Assembly (NCBI GenBank): GCA_963556495.2
Contig: OY747702.1
Coordinates: 5,976,501 to 6,040,500 of the forward strand
Length of the DNA: 64,000 nucleotides
Direction: 5' to 3'
Source: Valencia hispanica
Lineage: Eukaryota > Chordata > Actinopteri > Cyprinodontiformes > Valenciidae
Part shown: in pieces, positions 62,555-64,000 of the stretch
Layout: the number at the start of each line of letters is the position of its first letter
Numbering within the stretch: position 1 is the stretch's first letter
Position numbers and translations under genes: made by a program
Notes under the pieces: generated by a model
Seen by the model: the letters and a program-made list of their open reading frames with translations, nothing else
Databases searched by the model: none
What the model was told of the DNA's origin: nothing

Positions 62555-63205
62555 CAATAAAATAAATATAGCAATAAACAAATAATTGTGGAAATAACTA
62601 AATAGGTCAATACAATAGAGAATAAATAAATAAATAAATATGGGAATAAATGACATTTTATTATTTATTTCCATCTTAATTTATTTTATTTCCACATTTA
62701 TTAATTTATTAAACACATTTATGTATTTAGTCCCTGAAGTATATGATAATGACATCGGAGTCTTTACCACTGGCCTACACCATGATTGGCCCTGCCTGGG
62801 CCTTCTCAGGTAGTACTGGCAGCTTGGTGAGAAAATAGCTTCTCTACAGGACTTACCACAGGAGCTAAGACATATTTACAATTTGAGTCATAATCAGTCA
62901 GTGAAGACTATATATTATTTCAGGTATATACTGTGACTGACAGGATAATGATACTAGCTGCACACACAGACAGAAGTTGATCCTGTAATTTTTTTAAATT
63001 TTGGAGCCAATCAATCATAGTGCAGGCCAGTGGTAGAGACCCCCACCTCATTATCATACACTTCAGGGAATAAATAAATGTCTCAACAAATAAAGAAATG
63101 TGGGGGGGAAATAAACATGGAAGAAATTTTTTTAAATGAATGTGGAAATACATTTTTTTTTCAACTGTATTTCCACATTTATTTATTGTCAATTTGTGCA
63201 GGGAA
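62555..63205. mobile_element. AAATAAATG-ended element, short copy
   Basis: Repeats of AAATAAATGTGG-type at the left, and CCACATTTATTTATTGTCAA at the right end near 63172-63192, mirror the ends of 17966-21845. About 650 bp, no coding content. Confidence 0.5.
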
Positions 63206-63835
63206 GGTTCTCAGAGTAATCTGGCCCATTAAGCTGTTTTAGGTTTTAATGATGGTGCATGTTGATGCAGTGCTATCAGGAATTAGAGGAGTCTGGGCTG
63301 ATCTTTTCACTGTTCATAGTCTGTCATGGCAACTGTGGTTACAATGTAGTAGCTTGCCACCATAAATGTGTGAATGTGTGCGCGAATGGATGAACGAATG
63401 TATTGTAAAGTGCTTTGTGGTCCTCTGATAAAGTGCTTTACAAATGGAGACAATTTACCACAGCTCAAACTATCCCAGACTCCCTTATTTGTTCACAAAC
63501 TACAGGTTATGTTTATCTCAGCTCCTTAACTTCACCAGACTGTGAAGGAACTGAGATAAGTGTGAAAAAATACCCCATCCAACAGGGACACTAAAAAAGG
63601 TGTTCTGCACTGTAATTTTAGTTTAGGGACGATTTTTTCAGGATTATGAATGAATCAGTTGAATATGTATTCAATAGAGTTACACTAGCTTAAAAAAAAT
63701 TTATGAAAGAATTTTAAGTAGATTTTGGTCTGGCAGTAGTGACATCAGCTCAGGTGAAGCTGGGATGGAGTCCAGCTGAAATCTACCAATCTAATCAGCA
63801 GACTGGCTGCTGTTAAAGAGTGATGGATATGCTCA
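63206..63835. other. Intergenic with SINE-tail-like stretch
   Basis: GTAAAGTGCTTTGTGGTCCT near 63405 resembles the tail seen at 22690 and 45270. Nothing else recognised. Confidence 0.4.
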
Positions 63836-63842
63836 GTGCGTT

Positions 63843-64000
63843 GAATTCACTTTTACTTTATTTATCCCAAAGACAAATTAAATGTCATAACTCATATCAT
63901 CCAAGTATCTTCAAAGAGTCTGCATTGATGGTGATGCTGTGGCCAGGAAGGGATCTCCAGTAATAGTCAGGCTTGGCACTAATATGAAGAGGCCTCTGAC
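63843..64000 (-). mobile_element. Rex1-like LINE 3' UTR, cut by window end
   Basis: ACTTTATTTATCCCAAAGAC resembles the terminal stretch at 19606, and the following sequence to GAAGAGGCCTCTGAC resembles a Rex1 3' UTR on the - strand. Continues beyond the window. Confidence 0.5.

Overview
The window is nuclear DNA of a ray-finned fish, most likely a teleost. It is AT-rich, has one intron-split gene with GT-AG introns, and is packed with repeat families typical of teleosts: L2/Maui-like and Rex1-like LINEs, an L1/Tx1-like ORF1, BEL/Pao, Tc1, hAT, piggyBac, Harbinger-like MITEs and tRNA-derived SINEs. No bacterial operon, CRISPR array or rRNA was seen.

One host gene dominates. Fourteen coding exons on the + strand (13161-60297) encode a 546-residue malate synthase, the glyoxylate-cycle enzyme that placental mammals lack. 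All exons join in phase without a stop or frameshift, and the predicted protein ends in the peroxisomal targeting tripeptide AKL. The exons total about 1.64 kb inside 47 kb; introns 11 (12.4 kb) and 12 (16.4 kb) account for much of the length, nearly all of it transposon sequence.

Layout. 1-530: 3' end of a Tc1 transposase copy. 540-990: L2 fragment. 990-4970: decayed BEL/Pao retrotransposon on the - strand. 5000-9600: mostly unassigned, with a possible LTR/primer-binding-site remnant near 8100-8180. 9600-11300: L1-like ORF1 (-) split by a 670-bp insertion. 13161-13571: exons 1-2. Intron 2: a Harbinger-like MITE nested in a 120-bp-TIR element, then a fold-back element with 6-bp target duplication. 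17078-17608: exons 3-5. Intron 5: AAATAAATG-bounded composite with Rex1, L2 and a 118-bp satellite. 23136: exon 6. Intron 6: Tc1 copy. 27294-30866: exons 7-11. Intron 11: L2 (-), Harbinger-like MITE, and a 4.66-kb element with inverted ends and a broken gag gene. 43301: exon 12. Intron 12: a Tc1 with two further nested insertions, Rex1, LINEs, a TTAA MITE, an hAT and a piggyBac. 59813-60297: exons 13-14. 60298-64000: 3' flank with an hAT MITE, L2 tail, AAATAAATG element and SINE/Rex1 tails.

The transposons are mostly dead, but many junctions and target duplications are exact enough to read the order of insertion. The functional message is a complete-looking peroxisomal malate synthase; the other notable points are several unusual elements.
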